Below, one piece after another: positions 8,548-17,405 of a stretch of DNA of 64,000 bases (position 1 is its first letter; every line of letters starts with the position of its first letter). The notes below the pieces were generated by a model. That model worked only from the letters and a program-made list of their open reading frames with translations. It searched no databases and was not told the DNA's origin. Made by a program: the position numbers and the translations under genes. This stretch comes from Larkinella arboricola (GTDB taxonomy: Bacteria; Bacteroidota; Bacteroidia; Cytophagales; Spirosomataceae), in the NCBI RefSeq assembly GCF_003259745.1, contig NZ_QLMC01000003.1, forward strand, positions 620,001-684,000, read 5' to 3'.

Positions 8548-8799
8548 TGAGCCCGATTCCGGATCACATTTCATATAGATCCTGGTTCGGGAATGAACAA
8601 TTATAAAACCGTTAGCGTAGATAGCAACGGCCAAAAGATAATTCTTACCCTAAATTAATAAAAAAAGGGCACAACTAATTGCACCCTTTCATTCAAGCTC
8701 TGGTTTTCTGCTTTACGAATCAACACAATCCTGCCAGAAAATAGGTCCATATCATAAAAAATGCCGGGTTTTCGAACCCGGCATGCTGTACTCAATTCC
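8548..8799. other. Gene-free stretch with two minus-strand hairpins
   Basis: This completes the 379-bp gap between the PSP1 and lipocalin-like genes. I see no convincing ORF. At its right end are two hairpins: a weak one at 8666-8691 (AAAGGG paired with CCCTTT) and a strong one at 8759-8784. Both have T-runs on the minus strand, so they could act as tandem terminators for the gene at 8800. Confidence 0.5.
8754..8785 (-). terminator. Intrinsic terminator of the lipocalin-like gene
   Basis: ATGCCGGGTT and AACCCGGCAT pair around a short loop. On the minus strand the stem is followed by a T-run (AAAAAA on the plus strand at the left). It lies 15 bp past the stop codon of the gene at 8800-9351. 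Confidence 0.85.
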
Positions 8800-9351
8800 T
8801 TACAGGGCCTTTCCTTTGAGCAACACCTGATAGGATTTAGGCTCCGGCTCTTTACTGAAATCAACCGTACCACCGTTATCCAAGTCAATCACATACAACA
8901 GCATACCAGCAACAAAGGCAATATTCAATTCTTCGTCCGAGTGATTTGCTTTTGTAACGTCTACGTTTCTGGTCGCTAGCTCAATAGCCGTATCAGAAAG
9001 AGTATTTACCGTCATATCAGTTGTGGTCTTATCAATGTCAATCAACGTCAACGTTTTGCCATCCCCTGATAACTTCCACGTGCCAGCCTCAATAACTTTT
9101 CCATCTTCTACGGTAGAATATGTATTATTCGTATTGAAAGTTATGGTGTTGTCTTCACCAAAAAAGGAGGCTTCATCAGAAGGTGGGATTGCATAAGTCT
9201 TCGCGTTCGTTTTAACGCTAACTTCACTAAAAGACCATTTACGGGTTAGCAGACTCGTCGTCTCCGGCTTTACATCATCTTTGGATTTAGAACAGCCGAA
9301 CAGCGTTGCAACACTCAGCGTAACAAGAATGAGGTAGTGGTTAATTTTCAT
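8800..9351 (-). CDS. Lipocalin-like lipoprotein, unknown function
   Basis: The 183-residue protein has a lipoprotein signal ending at LFGC (Cys20). A domain of about 120 residues follows, with the pattern LLTRKWSFSEV ... NTYSTVEDGKVIEAGTWKLSGDGKTL. This is the layout of small Bacteroidota lipocalin-like lipoproteins, a beta-barrel that opens with a conserved KW and has a central GTW. No ligand is known. It should be periplasmic or surface-anchored. It is monocistronic, with its own -7 box (9394-9401) and terminator. GC content appears lower than in its neighbours, which may mark a faster-evolving or acquired gene. Confidence 0.7.
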   Translation of the reverse strand: MKINHYLILVTLSVATLFGCSKSKDDVKPETTSLLTRKWSFSEVSVKTNAKTYAIPPSDEASFFGEDNTITFNTNNTYSTVEDGKVIEAGTWKLSGDGKTLTLIDIDKTTTDMTVNTLSDTAIELATRNVDVTKANHSDEELNIAFVAGMLLYVIDLDNGGTVDFSKEPEPKSYQVLLKGKAL

Positions 9352-9393
9352 AAAAAAATGAACAGAAGATAATTAATAAATTAAAAGAGATTT

Positions 9394-9401
9394 CAAATCT
9401 A
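9394..9401 (-). promoter_or_regulatory. -7 box of the lipocalin-like gene
   Basis: On the minus strand the sequence reads TAGATTTG, a full match to TAnnTTTG, about 43 bp upstream of the start codon. The -33 element is only a T-run, so the promoter is a partial match. Confidence 0.45.
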
Positions 9402-9523
9402 CACGGGATTATTATTTACTAAAAATAGAGTAAGTATAAGTTATTAATCGGAGTACTATTTAGTTACAACATGAGTAATTATACCAATAAAAGTTCACCA
9501 TAACCGATTGATTATAAACAAAA

Positions 9524-9549
9524 AAAACCGCCCTTAGTAGGGCGGTTTA
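9524..9549 (-). terminator. purD terminator
   Basis: AAACCGCCC and GGGCGGTTT form a 9-bp perfect stem with a 6-nt loop, followed on the minus strand by a run of T. It lies about 20 bp past the purD stop codon. Confidence 0.88.
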
Positions 9550-9567
9550 GAATAGCGTAAAGCTTTT

Positions 9568-10857
9568 TCAATCCGGGTACCGGAGCAGGTCCAGCCCGAT
9601 ATCCTTTCGGTAATATTTGCCCTCAAACTGTACCGCCCGGGCCGCTTTCTGCGACTTCATGACGGCATTTTCGAGTGAATTAGCCAATGCCGTTAAGGCC
9701 AGTACCCGGCCACCGTCGGTCAATACGTGCCCATTAAAACCCGGTTTGGTTCCCGCGTGGAAGGCCGTTACGTCCTCCAGCGTTGCCAGTTCCGTAATAG
9801 ACTTTCCTTTCTCGTAGGCATCAGGATAACCACCCGACACCACAACGGTTGTTACAGCCGTTTGAGGAGAAACCTGCAACTGAACTTTATCCAGTTCCCC
9901 ATCGGCGGTTGCAATCATTAATTCAACAAAATCAGTCTGAATCCGGGGAAGAACCACTTCCGTTTCGGGGTCGCCCATCCGCGCATTGTACTCAATGACG
10001 TAGGGTTCTTCCTTGACATTAATCAGTCCTACGAAAATAAAGCCCTGATAACGAATGCCTTCCTGCTGCAAACCCGCCAGTGTTGGCTTAACAATCTTTT
10101 CCTCGACTTTCTGCAAAAATTTGCTGGTGGCAAACTTGACAGGCGAAACCGCCCCCATACCGCCGGTATTCGGCCCGGTATCCTCCTCGCCGATCCGCTT
10201 GTAATCTTTGGCTTCGGGCAGAATTTTGTAGTTGACGCCATCCGTCAGCACGAATACCGACAATTCAATTCCCCGCAGGAATTGCTCAATCACCACTTTA
10301 TGACCCGCTTCGCCAAACCGGCCACCGGCCAGCATATCGTTCAGGACGGTCTTGGCCTCGGCGACGTTTTCGGAAATGATAACCCCTTTTCCGGCGGCCA
10401 GTCCATCGGCTTTTAAAACGATAGGCAGGGAATGACTTTCCAGGTACGTAAGCCCTTCTTCCAGCGTTTCGGCCGTAAAAGTTCGTGAGGATGCGGTTGG
10501 AATACCGTACCGCTGCATAAACTGCTTGGAAAAATCCTTGCTGCCTTCGAGTTGAGCGCCCCGCTGATCGGGTCCGACAATCCGTAAGTTCGCCAGTTCT
10601 TTCCGGAGCCGGAGTTTATCAACCAGCCCTTTCACCAGCGGTTCTTCCGGCCCTACAATCAGCAAGTCGATTTTTTGTTCCTGAACAGCCAGCGCAATGG
10701 CTTCCGTATCGTTAAAGGAAATTGGCAGATTCGTTGCAATCAGGGCAGTTCCGGCATTACCGGGGGCAACAAACAGCTTGTGACATAGCGGACTCTGTGC
10801 TATTTTCCAGGCAAATGCATGTTCCCTACCGCCCGAACCAAGAATGAGTATATTCAT
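9568..10857 (-). CDS. purD: Phosphoribosylamine--glycine ligase
   Basis: The 429-residue protein is GAR synthetase, the ATP-grasp enzyme joining phosphoribosylamine and glycine in purine synthesis. It begins MNILILGSGGREHAFAWKI, the PurD opening, and keeps KADGLAAGKGV, GGMGAVSP and YNARMGDPETE. The length is typical for a monofunctional PurD. recQ lies upstream on the same strand 84 bp away; the gap is filled by an inverted repeat (locus B). A clear terminator follows purD. Confidence 0.97.
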   Translation of the reverse strand: MNILILGSGGREHAFAWKIAQSPLCHKLFVAPGNAGTALIATNLPISFNDTEAIALAVQEQKIDLLIVGPEEPLVKGLVDKLRLRKELANLRIVGPDQRGAQLEGSKDFSKQFMQRYGIPTASSRTFTAETLEEGLTYLESHSLPIVLKADGLAAGKGVIISENVAEAKTVLNDMLAGGRFGEAGHKVVIEQFLRGIELSVFVLTDGVNYKILPEAKDYKRIGEEDTGPNTGGMGAVSPVKFATSKFLQKVEEKIVKPTLAGLQQEGIRYQGFIFVGLINVKEEPYVIEYNARMGDPETEVVLPRIQTDFVELMIATADGELDKVQLQVSPQTAVTTVVVSGGYPDAYEKGKSITELATLEDVTAFHAGTKPGFNGHVLTDGGRVLALTALANSLENAVMKSQKAARAVQFEGKYYRKDIGLDLLRYPD

Positions 10858-10946
10858 TATGAGTTAAGAATCAAGAGTGAAGCGTAAAGAAGCAAGAGTC
10901 ATTTCGTCGCAACTCCTGCTTCTTCTCCTTTCACTCTTCACTTAAT
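10858..10946. repeat. Purine/pyrimidine inverted repeat, locus B
   Basis: The purine arm (10861-10899) begins GAGTTAAGAATCAAGAGTGAAG. The pyrimidine arm (10911-10946) reads back as its imperfect complement, with GCTTCTTCTCCTTTCACTC inside. The right end of the hairpin runs into the recQ stop codon (10942-10944), and the left end abuts the purD start. Confidence 0.65.
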
Positions 10947-13149
10947 TAGCTACTTCCGATAAAAACTTAATTCGCATTAACCGTACTTCTTCTTCTGAGA
11001 AATCTTCACCCGCAAATTCCCGCATGGCCACCCCAATGTTGTCGGTTTCGGCCCGCATGAAATAATCGTAAATATCCGCCTGCCGATCGCTGTCCATGAT
11101 CTGGTTAATATAATAATCGAGGTTCAGGCGCGTACCGGAGTAACAGATATGCTCGATTTCCTCAATCAGATCTTCCATCGACAGACCTTTTGCTTCCGAG
11201 ATTTCCTCCAGATCAACCTTCCGGTCGATTTGCTGGATAATGAAAATCTTGACCTTCGACTTATTCACCATCGACTTGACTACCACGTCTTTGGCCGTCT
11301 CAATGTCGTTTTCTTCGACGTATTTGGCGATGAGGTCGATAAACGGTTTGCCAAACTTAACGACTTTTCCCATACCAACACCGTTGATCTGGGCCATTTC
11401 TTCCCGGGTTGTCGGGTAAGTAGTGGCCATTTCCTCAATGGACGGGTCCTGGAAAATGACGTATGGTGGCAGATTTTTCTCCTTGGCAATCTTCTTGCGC
11501 AGGGCTTTCAGAAGCCCGAGCAGGGCTTCGTCATAGGCGCCCCCCGATGAGGCTGTGGTTTCTTTGTCTTCATCATCGGCCTTTTCCTCGTCTATCTCAT
11601 AGTTGTGATCTTTCGACAAGGTAACCGGATACGGGTCTTCAATGTAATTCTGTCCTTTCTGCGACAGTTTCAGAACACCGTAGTTATCCACGTCCTTATC
11701 CAAAAAGCCGTAGATCGTGATCTGCCGGATTAGCGAGCACCAGAAATCAACGTTTTCGTTAAACTCTTTTCCTTTCCCGTAGACGGGTAAGTTATGGTGT
11801 TCGTAGCTGGTAACATACTGGTTTTCAGTAGCCGTCAGCACATCGGCCAGGTGAGGAGTATCGAACCGCTGGTCGGTTTGCAGCACGGCCTGAAGCGCCA
11901 GCACAATTTCATCCTGGGCCTTGAACCGATCCGTCGGCTTCGTACAATTGTCGCAGAAACCGCAGTCTTTATCCTGATACTCACCAAAATAGCTTAACAG
12001 TTGCCGACGGCGGCAAACGCCCAGGTTGGCGTACGACACCATTTCCATCAGCAGATGCTTGGCGTTGTCGCGCTCCGTAACGGATTTGTCCTTGTTAAAC
12101 TTCTCCAGCTTGACAATGTCATCGTAGCTGTAAAACATCAGGCAGTTTCCTTCCAGACCATCGCGACCGGCCCGGCCCGTTTCCTGATAATAGCCTTCCA
12201 GTGATTTAGGGGCGTCGTAGTGAATCACAAACCGCACATCCGGTTTGTCGATGCCCATTCCAAACGCGATGGTAGCCACCACCACGTCCACGTCTTCGTT
12301 CAGGAAGGCATCCTGATTGGCCATCCGCGTCTGCGGGTCCAGCCCGGCATGGTACGGCAATGCCTTGATGTCGTTGACATTCAGCAACTCCGAAATTTCT
12401 TCGACCGTCTTGCGGCTGAGGCAATAGATAATCCCCGACTTTCCTTTGTTGTTTTTGACGTACCGAATCAGTTGCTTTTTGGCATCCGTTTTCGGACGGA
12501 TTTCATAGTAAAGATTCTTGCGATTGAACGACGTTTTATAAATGTGGGCATCCTCCATTTGGAGGTTTTTCTGGATGTCCTGCTGCACTTTGGGCGTAGC
12601 GGTGGCCGTCAGGGCAATCACCGGCAGGTTACCGATGTTGTCGATAATGCCCCGGATTTTACGGTATTCAGGCCGGAAATCGTGCCCCCATTCCGAAATA
12701 CAGTGCGCTTCGTCGATGGCGACAAACGAAATATTGGCTTTCTTCAGAAAGTCCAGGTTCTCTTCCTTCGTCAGCGATTCGGGGGCAATGTACAGCAGTT
12801 TGAGCGTACCGTTCAGAGTATCCTTCTTGACCTTGTTCATCTCCGCCTTGCTCAGCGTCGAGTTCAGAAACTGGGCATTGATACCAAAAGCATTCATCTG
12901 ATCGACCTGATTTTTCATCAGGGCAATCAGGGGCGAAATAACAATGGCCGTTCCTTCAGAAGCAATGGCCGGGAGTTGGTAACACAGGGATTTGCCGGCT
13001 CCTGTGGGCATAATTACAAATGAATTAACACCCGCTAGAATATTGTGGATAATGGCTTCCTGGTCGCCCCGGAATTGACTGAATCCGAATATCTCTTTCA
13101 GTTTCTCTTTCAGAGATACCTGTACTGTTGGGTCTAGCTGCGTCGTCAT
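10942..13149 (-). CDS. recQ: ATP-dependent DNA helicase RecQ
   Basis: The 735-residue protein is a RecQ-type superfamily 2 helicase that unwinds DNA 3' to 5' in recombination and fork repair. Walker A is GAGKS at 50-54 and DEAH is at 146-149. The C-terminal helicase lobe contains HYDAPKSLEGYYQETGRAGRDG. The RecQ zinc site (Cys at CRRRQLL and CGFCDNC) is near 375-400, then a winged helix, then an HRDC domain near 540-610. It is longer than E. coli RecQ because of a C-terminal extension of about 100 acidic residues. It may be co-transcribed with purD. Confidence 0.96.
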   Translation of the reverse strand: MTTQLDPTVQVSLKEKLKEIFGFSQFRGDQEAIIHNILAGVNSFVIMPTGAGKSLCYQLPAIASEGTAIVISPLIALMKNQVDQMNAFGINAQFLNSTLSKAEMNKVKKDTLNGTLKLLYIAPESLTKEENLDFLKKANISFVAIDEAHCISEWGHDFRPEYRKIRGIIDNIGNLPVIALTATATPKVQQDIQKNLQMEDAHIYKTSFNRKNLYYEIRPKTDAKKQLIRYVKNNKGKSGIIYCLSRKTVEEISELLNVNDIKALPYHAGLDPQTRMANQDAFLNEDVDVVVATIAFGMGIDKPDVRFVIHYDAPKSLEGYYQETGRAGRDGLEGNCLMFYSYDDIVKLEKFNKDKSVTERDNAKHLLMEMVSYANLGVCRRRQLLSYFGEYQDKDCGFCDNCTKPTDRFKAQDEIVLALQAVLQTDQRFDTPHLADVLTATENQYVTSYEHHNLPVYGKGKEFNENVDFWCSLIRQITIYGFLDKDVDNYGVLKLSQKGQNYIEDPYPVTLSKDHNYEIDEEKADDEDKETTASSGGAYDEALLGLLKALRKKIAKEKNLPPYVIFQDPSIEEMATTYPTTREEMAQINGVGMGKVVKFGKPFIDLIAKYVEENDIETAKDVVVKSMVNKSKVKIFIIQQIDRKVDLEEISEAKGLSMEDLIEEIEHICYSGTRLNLDYYINQIMDSDRQADIYDYFMRAETDNIGVAMREFAGEDFSEEEVRLMRIKFLSEVAN

Positions 13150-13189
13150 CTCAAAACTTCGGAAGGTTACTGTACACGTTATTTGGTTG

Positions 13190-13197
13190 TATCTTTG
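13190..13197 (+). promoter_or_regulatory. -7 box upstream of kdsD
   Basis: TATCTTTG matches TAnnTTTG fully. The expected -33 position has TTAC instead of TTTG. It lies 41 bp before the TTG start and 71 bp before the first ATG of the isomerase gene. Confidence 0.5.
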
Positions 13198-13237
13198 CCT
13201 TTATAAAATTAGTTAAAAACCGATTGACAAAAGCACA

Positions 13238-14215
13238 TTGAAATTAGTAAAAAAAAATATTCAGTCGATGGCCCGGGAGGTTTTGCTTGCTGAATCGGAA
13301 GCGATCCGGCGAACTGTTGACTGTATTGATGAACAATTTGAACTAATTGTTGATACCATCCTGCAAACCTCCGGTCGGGTGATTGTTACCGGTATTGGAA
13401 AGAGTGCAATAATCGGGCAGAAAATTGTCGCTACCCTCAATTCAACCGGCACGCCCGCCATTTTTATGCATGCCGCCGACGCCATTCACGGTGATTTGGG
13501 CATGATTCAGGCCAGCGACGTGGTTATCTGCATTTCAAAAAGCGGCAACACCCCCGAAATAAAAGTGCTCGTCCCCCTGCTGAAGCGCACCGGCGTTACG
13601 CTTATTGCGATGGCTTCTCAGACGAATTCGTACCTGTGCCAGCAGGCCGACTTCGTTTTAAAGGCGTATGCCGAAGCAGAAGCCGACCCGCTCAACCTGG
13701 TTCCTACCACCAGTACCATCGTTGCGCTGGCCCTCGGCGATGCCCTGGCGGTTAGCCTGCTCAACGCCCGGGGATTTACCAGTCAGGATTTTGCCCGATT
13801 CCACCCTGGTGGTTCGCTGGGTAAGAAGTTGTACCTAAAAGTTAGTGATATTTATCCACATCACGAAATCCCGACGGTTTCTCCTCAGGCCACTATGCGC
13901 GAAGTTATTCTTGAAATGACCTCCAAACGGCTGGGCGCAACGGCCGTTGCCGATGGAAACGGTCAGCTCACGGGCATAATCACCGACGGCGATTTACGGC
14001 GGATGCTCAACCGGTTTGACACCTTGCAACTCGAACAGCTTTGCGCATCTGATATCATGACCCCCTCGCCCCTGTGCATTCACCCCGACGAATACGCCAC
14101 CCACGCCCTCGAAATCATGCAGAACCGCAGCATTACTCAGCTGATCGTGGCCGTCGATAACCAGATCAAAGGCTTCATTCACCTGCACGATCTGCTGAAA
14201 GAAGGACTGGTCTAG
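13238..14215 (+). CDS. kdsD: Arabinose-5-phosphate isomerase (KpsF/GutQ family)
   Basis: The protein has a SIS domain (about 35-185) with GRVIVTGIGKSAIIGQKI and HAADAIHGDLGM, followed by a pair of CBS domains (about 205-325). This is the architecture of KdsD, which converts ribulose 5-phosphate to arabinose 5-phosphate for the Kdo of lipopolysaccharide. The start is uncertain. The coordinates given use a TTG (325 residues, beginning KLVKKNIQSM); the first ATG is at 13268 (315 residues). The gene is divergent from recQ. Its stop codon abuts inverted repeat C. Confidence 0.92.
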   Translation: MKLVKKNIQSMAREVLLAESEAIRRTVDCIDEQFELIVDTILQTSGRVIVTGIGKSAIIGQKIVATLNSTGTPAIFMHAADAIHGDLGMIQASDVVICISKSGNTPEIKVLVPLLKRTGVTLIAMASQTNSYLCQQADFVLKAYAEAEADPLNLVPTTSTIVALALGDALAVSLLNARGFTSQDFARFHPGGSLGKKLYLKVSDIYPHHEIPTVSPQATMREVILEMTSKRLGATAVADGNGQLTGIITDGDLRRMLNRFDTLQLEQLCASDIMTPSPLCIHPDEYATHALEIMQNRSITQLIVAVDNQIKGFIHLHDLLKEGLV

Positions 14216-14302
14216 AGTTATGAGTGAAGAATTATGAATTAAGAGTTGGCTGACGCGTTCTTTTTAACTTTTAATTCTTAACTCTTAACTTCTAACTCTT
14301 TA
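14214..14302. repeat. Purine/pyrimidine inverted repeat, locus C
   Basis: The purine arm (14215-14247) contains GAATTATGAATTAAGAGTT. The pyrimidine arm (14265-14300) contains AACTTTTAATTCTTAACTC. The structure begins at the kdsD stop codon and ends at the stop codon of the convergent DUF4293 gene. It could form a long bidirectional hairpin, but it lacks a GC-rich core. Confidence 0.7.
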
Positions 14303-14773
14303 GCGTAAGCGGTTGGATTCCTGAACCAGTTTTTCGTCCCGGCGGATGAAACGGTTGGCCAGCATATTGAAAATCAGGGCAGCAACGATGGCATAAAAAC
14401 CAATCCCAAAATTTCCCTGATCGTCCGGGTTAAAGAAATCTTTGCCTTTGTAAAGCGTTAGATATAGGACAAAACCCATGATGGCCGTTAGTAAAATGGC
14501 GTTGATGGCACACATACCCATTTGCAGCAGCCGGTTCCGGTACTTGAAAAGGGTAAATAACGCAATGAGGGCCACCGCAATCGCCATGACAGCGAGGTAA
14601 TAGACCGGCGTGATTTGTGAGGAGATTCCTTTGGTGTAAACCAGTTGCAGAGCCGTCAAACGGACTGTTTCAGCAGAACTCAGGCCGATTTTTTCCCAAA
14701 TCGGGAAGCCGAGCAGCACGCCCATCGACACGGCAATCAGGAACAGAAATATGGTTTGGATGCGTTGAAGCAT
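14300..14773 (-). CDS. DUF4293 membrane protein
   Basis: The 157-residue protein has four predicted membrane segments (about 5-24, 57-78, 88-112 and 125-145). The opening MLQRIQTIFLFLIA is characteristic of DUF4293, a family of small inner-membrane proteins restricted to Bacteroidota. No function is known. It is divergent from mnmD with only 31 bp between start codons, so the two promoters must overlap. Confidence 0.85.
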   Translation of the reverse strand: MLQRIQTIFLFLIAVSMGVLLGFPIWEKIGLSSAETVRLTALQLVYTKGISSQITPVYYLAVMAIAVALIALFTLFKYRNRLLQMGMCAINAILLTAIMGFVLYLTLYKGKDFFNPDDQGNFGIGFYAIVAALIFNMLANRFIRRDEKLVQESNRLR

Positions 14774-14804
14774 AATATGAAATTTTTGAGTTTGCGAAGA
14801 TACA

Positions 14805-15482
14805 ATGGGGAATATTGAAAAGAAAACAGAATCACGCGTCGTTTTGACCGCTGACGGTTCCAGTTCGGTTTATAATTCTGAATTTGACCAGCATTATCAC
14901 TCCATTTTTGGAGCTTTGCAGGAATCGCAACGGGTCTTTATTGAATTGGGGCTGGAAGCCGCTCTGGAGCGTTTCACCGAAATCAGCGTTTTTGAAATGG
15001 GTTTCGGCACGGGTTTGAATGCCTTGCTGACGATGCTGGAAGCCGAAAAAAGTGAGCGAGCGGTTCGTTATACGGCCGTGGAAGCCTTTCCAATCCCCTT
15101 AGAAGAAGCCCGGCTGCTCAACTTCGACGAGTTGCTGGCGAGCCATGCCCTGAATACCCTGCACGAAGCACCCTGGGACCAGCCCGTAACCATCACGCCG
15201 TTCTTTCAACTCCTGAAGTATAAAGGCCGTTTGCAGGATTTTCGGACCGAAGAGCGATTTAATCTGGTTTATTACGATGCGTTTGCGCCGGAAGCCCAAC
15301 CGGAACTCTGGACGCCGGAAATTTTTGAGCAACTCGCCACCCTGATGCTTCCGGGCGGCCTACTGACCACCTACTGCTCGAAAGGATATGTCAGGCGCAA
15401 CCTGCAAGCTGCCGGTTTTGAGGTCGAAAAGCACCCCGGCCCAGCCCGCAAACGGGAAGTTTTACGGGCCATTAAGCGGTGA
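14805..15482 (+). CDS. mnmD: tRNA mnm5s2U34 methyltransferase MnmD
   Basis: The 225-residue protein is the stand-alone methyltransferase half of MnmC. It adds the last methyl group to the 5-aminomethyl-2-thiouridine wobble base of tRNAs. Visible features are the N-terminal LTADGSSSVYNSEFDQHYHS, the SAM-binding FEMGFGTGLNALL (about 64-76) and YYDAFAPEAQPELW. The oxidase domain (MnmC C-terminal half) is absent, as is usual in Bacteroidota. It is convergent with the fRMsr gene. Confidence 0.92.
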   Translation: MGNIEKKTESRVVLTADGSSSVYNSEFDQHYHSIFGALQESQRVFIELGLEAALERFTEISVFEMGFGTGLNALLTMLEAEKSERAVRYTAVEAFPIPLEEARLLNFDELLASHALNTLHEAPWDQPVTITPFFQLLKYKGRLQDFRTEERFNLVYYDAFAPEAQPELWTPEIFEQLATLMLPGGLLTTYCSKGYVRRNLQAAGFEVEKHPGPARKREVLRAIKR

Positions 15483-15497
15483 CCGGCGGATAAAAAA

Positions 15498-15989
15498 TCA
15501 ATGAGGTAACAAGGACGTGATGAGCGCGGCCACTTTCTCCAGTTGCTGCACATCGACTTCGCTAAAATCATTCAGTTGGTCGCTGTCCACGTCCAGCACC
15601 ATAGCAACCTCGCCGTTCCGGTCAAAAACCGGAACAACAACTTCTGACTTTGACAGGGAGCTACAGGCAATGTGTCCCGGAAATTGCTCCACATCCGGCA
15701 CCAGAATAGTTTCTTTGCGGGCGTAGCTGGTTCCGCAGACGCCTTTTCCAAAGTGGATGCGCGTACAGGCAATGGGCCCTTGAAATGGCCCTAGTACCAG
15801 TTGCTCTTCTTTTTTGAGATAAAAACCGACCCAGAAAAAACCGAAGGCTTCTTTCAAAGCGGCCGAGATGTTGGCCAGATTAGCCGTTACATCCGGTTCG
15901 CCATCGGTCAGCGCCTGAAGCTGCGGCAACAAACTTTCGTAAATTTCCCGACGGTTAGCCGTTTCGGGAAGAATCAGCGTTTCGGCCAT
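15498..15989 (-). CDS. Free methionine-(R)-sulfoxide reductase (GAF domain)
   Basis: The 163-residue protein is a single GAF domain with three cysteines, C75, C85 and C109. Their spacing (10 and 24) equals that of the catalytic cysteines C84, C94 and C118 of E. coli fRMsr (MsrC). The context GKGVCGTSYA also matches. It reduces free methionine-R-sulfoxide in the cytoplasm as an oxidative-stress repair enzyme. It lies 4 bp after the gene at 15994 on the same strand and should be co-transcribed. Confidence 0.92.
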   Translation of the reverse strand: MAETLILPETANRREIYESLLPQLQALTDGEPDVTANLANISAALKEAFGFFWVGFYLKKEEQLVLGPFQGPIACTRIHFGKGVCGTSYARKETILVPDVEQFPGHIACSSLSKSEVVVPVFDRNGEVAMVLDVDSDQLNDFSEVDVQQLEKVAALITSLLPH

Positions 15990-15993
15990 CGCT

Positions 15994-16491
15994 TTAGGCG
16001 GCTGTTGTTTTAAAATACCGTTTCAGCCATGAATCTTCAGCTTTAATTCGCCAGTTACCGGCCAATTCAGCTTTGGTGGCTACCAGGTTGTTGAAAACCG
16101 TCGTTTCGGGCGTAATGCGTCCTTCAGTTACGGCGGCTTTGATTTGCGGCAACGCTACGGTTTCAATGGCACCCTCAGCCGTTACAAAAGCCGCTGACCG
16201 ATCAAAGAAATCGGTTTTCAGGGCCAGCCCGATTTCCCGCACCCAGCGCACCGACGCATCAATGGAGCACCCGCTCGGCAGGTGATGACCTTCATCGACA
16301 CCCACAATCAGAAACCGGTTGTGCAGCAACTGCGCCGAACCCAGCAACGGTGTTCCGTGAGCAGCCCAGTTATCCACGGCAGGCTGCAATTCATTTTCAA
16401 TGGCCGACACTTCTGCATCGGTCAGGGGGCGGGCCGACTGGTAAATCCAGACGCGCGCCGTATCGGGAAGTTGATTAAATGACGTCCACAT
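15994..16491 (-). CDS. Conserved Bacteroidota protein of unknown function
   Basis: The 165-residue protein appears soluble, with no signal peptide or membrane segment. It begins MWTSFNQLPDTARVWIYQS and has a GCSIDASVRWVREIG stretch near the middle. Similar proteins in Bacteroidota are sometimes labelled ABC transporter ATPase, but no Walker motif is present and that label is unsupported. The tight spacing (4 bp) to the methionine sulfoxide reductase suggests joint expression. No function is assigned. Confidence 0.7.
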   Translation of the reverse strand: MWTSFNQLPDTARVWIYQSARPLTDAEVSAIENELQPAVDNWAAHGTPLLGSAQLLHNRFLIVGVDEGHHLPSGCSIDASVRWVREIGLALKTDFFDRSAAFVTAEGAIETVALPQIKAAVTEGRITPETTVFNNLVATKAELAGNWRIKAEDSWLKRYFKTTAA

Positions 16492-16598
16492 GGCTAACTG
16501 TCCACGGTATATATCCGTGAGTCCTTAAAACGAAATAGATTGAATTCACGCCGTCCCACGGCCCGAACGGGAACGCCCGCCGGTGTGTGGGTGTGTAC

Positions 16599-17402
16599 TT
16601 ACAAACTCTGTGCTTTGGCAACGAGTTCCGCCAGATCATAGACTTTGACGGAATCTTCCCGGTCCTTGTTTTTAATACCGTCGGTCATCATGGTCATGCA
16701 GAACGGGCAGGCCACGGCAATGGTTTCGGCCCCGGTGGCCAGGGCTTCTTCCGTCCGCTCGACGTTGATGTCTTTGCGGCCCGGTTCCGGTTCTTTAAAA
16801 TACTGCGCCCCTCCGGCTCCGCAACACAGCCCCCTGTCCCGGGAGCGCTTCATTTCGACCAGATCGGCGTCCAGAGCCTGTAAAACCTCACGGGGAGCTT
16901 CGTAAATCTTGTTGGCGCGGCCCAGGTAACACGAATCGTGGTAGGTGATCCGGTGGCCTTTGAAGTCGCCACCGCCTTTCAGGGTTACTTTGCCTTCGTT
17001 AATCAATTGTTGCAGAAACTGCGAATGGTGCAGTACCTCATACTTCCCACCCAGCTCCGGATATTCGTTTTTGAGTGTATTGAAGCAGTGCGGACAAGCC
17101 GTTACAATTTTTTTAATGCCGTAGCCGTCCAGCACCTGAATATTCGCCATTGCCTGCATCTGAAACAGAAATTCGTTGCCCGCCCGACGTGCCGGGTCAC
17201 CCGTGCAGGTTTCTTCCGTTCCCAGAACGGCGAATTTGACGCCGACGTGGTTTAAGATTTTAACAAACGCAATAGTTACTTTTTTATAGCGGTCGTCGAA
17301 CGAGCCAGCGCAGCCAACCCAGAAAAGTACTTCGGGACTCTCGCCGTTAGCGGCCAGTTCGGCCATCGTCGGAACACGGTAATTCGTTTCTTTATTCATC
17401 AT
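16599..17402 (-). CDS. HdrB/LutA-like (Fe-S)-binding oxidoreductase subunit
   Basis: The 267-residue protein has two CCG (cysteine-rich) domains. The second is complete: YHDSCYLG, GLCCGAGG, then ACPFC. The first has a WVGCAG Cys, a single Cys in ETCTGD and ACPHC, so it is slightly degenerate. CCG domains bind unusual 4Fe-4S clusters in HdrB, GlpC, LutA and succinate dehydrogenase SdhE. The protein is probably peripheral, working with the membrane Fe-S protein at 18814-20154. Its start is 3 bp from the end of the GT87-like gene. The electron donor is unknown. Confidence 0.85.
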   Translation of the reverse strand: MMNKETNYRVPTMAELAANGESPEVLFWVGCAGSFDDRYKKVTIAFVKILNHVGVKFAVLGTEETCTGDPARRAGNEFLFQMQAMANIQVLDGYGIKKIVTACPHCFNTLKNEYPELGGKYEVLHHSQFLQQLINEGKVTLKGGGDFKGHRITYHDSCYLGRANKIYEAPREVLQALDADLVEMKRSRDRGLCCGAGGAQYFKEPEPGRKDINVERTEEALATGAETIAVACPFCMTMMTDGIKNKDREDSVKVYDLAELVAKAQSL

Positions 17403-17405
17403 CGG

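Noticed and set aside
12220-13023. 267-codon open frame opposite recQ
   Set aside because: It is antisense to the conserved helicase core and has His/Arg/Gln-rich composition typical of a shadow frame.
10858-14302. Repeat loci B and C as a CRISPR array or mobile-element ends
   Set aside because: There is no regular spacer pattern, no transposase and no target-site duplication. Arms are complementary within each site, not direct copies of one repeat.
15994-16491. ABC transporter ATPase label for the protein at this site
   Set aside because: There is no Walker A, signature or Walker B motif in the 165 residues.
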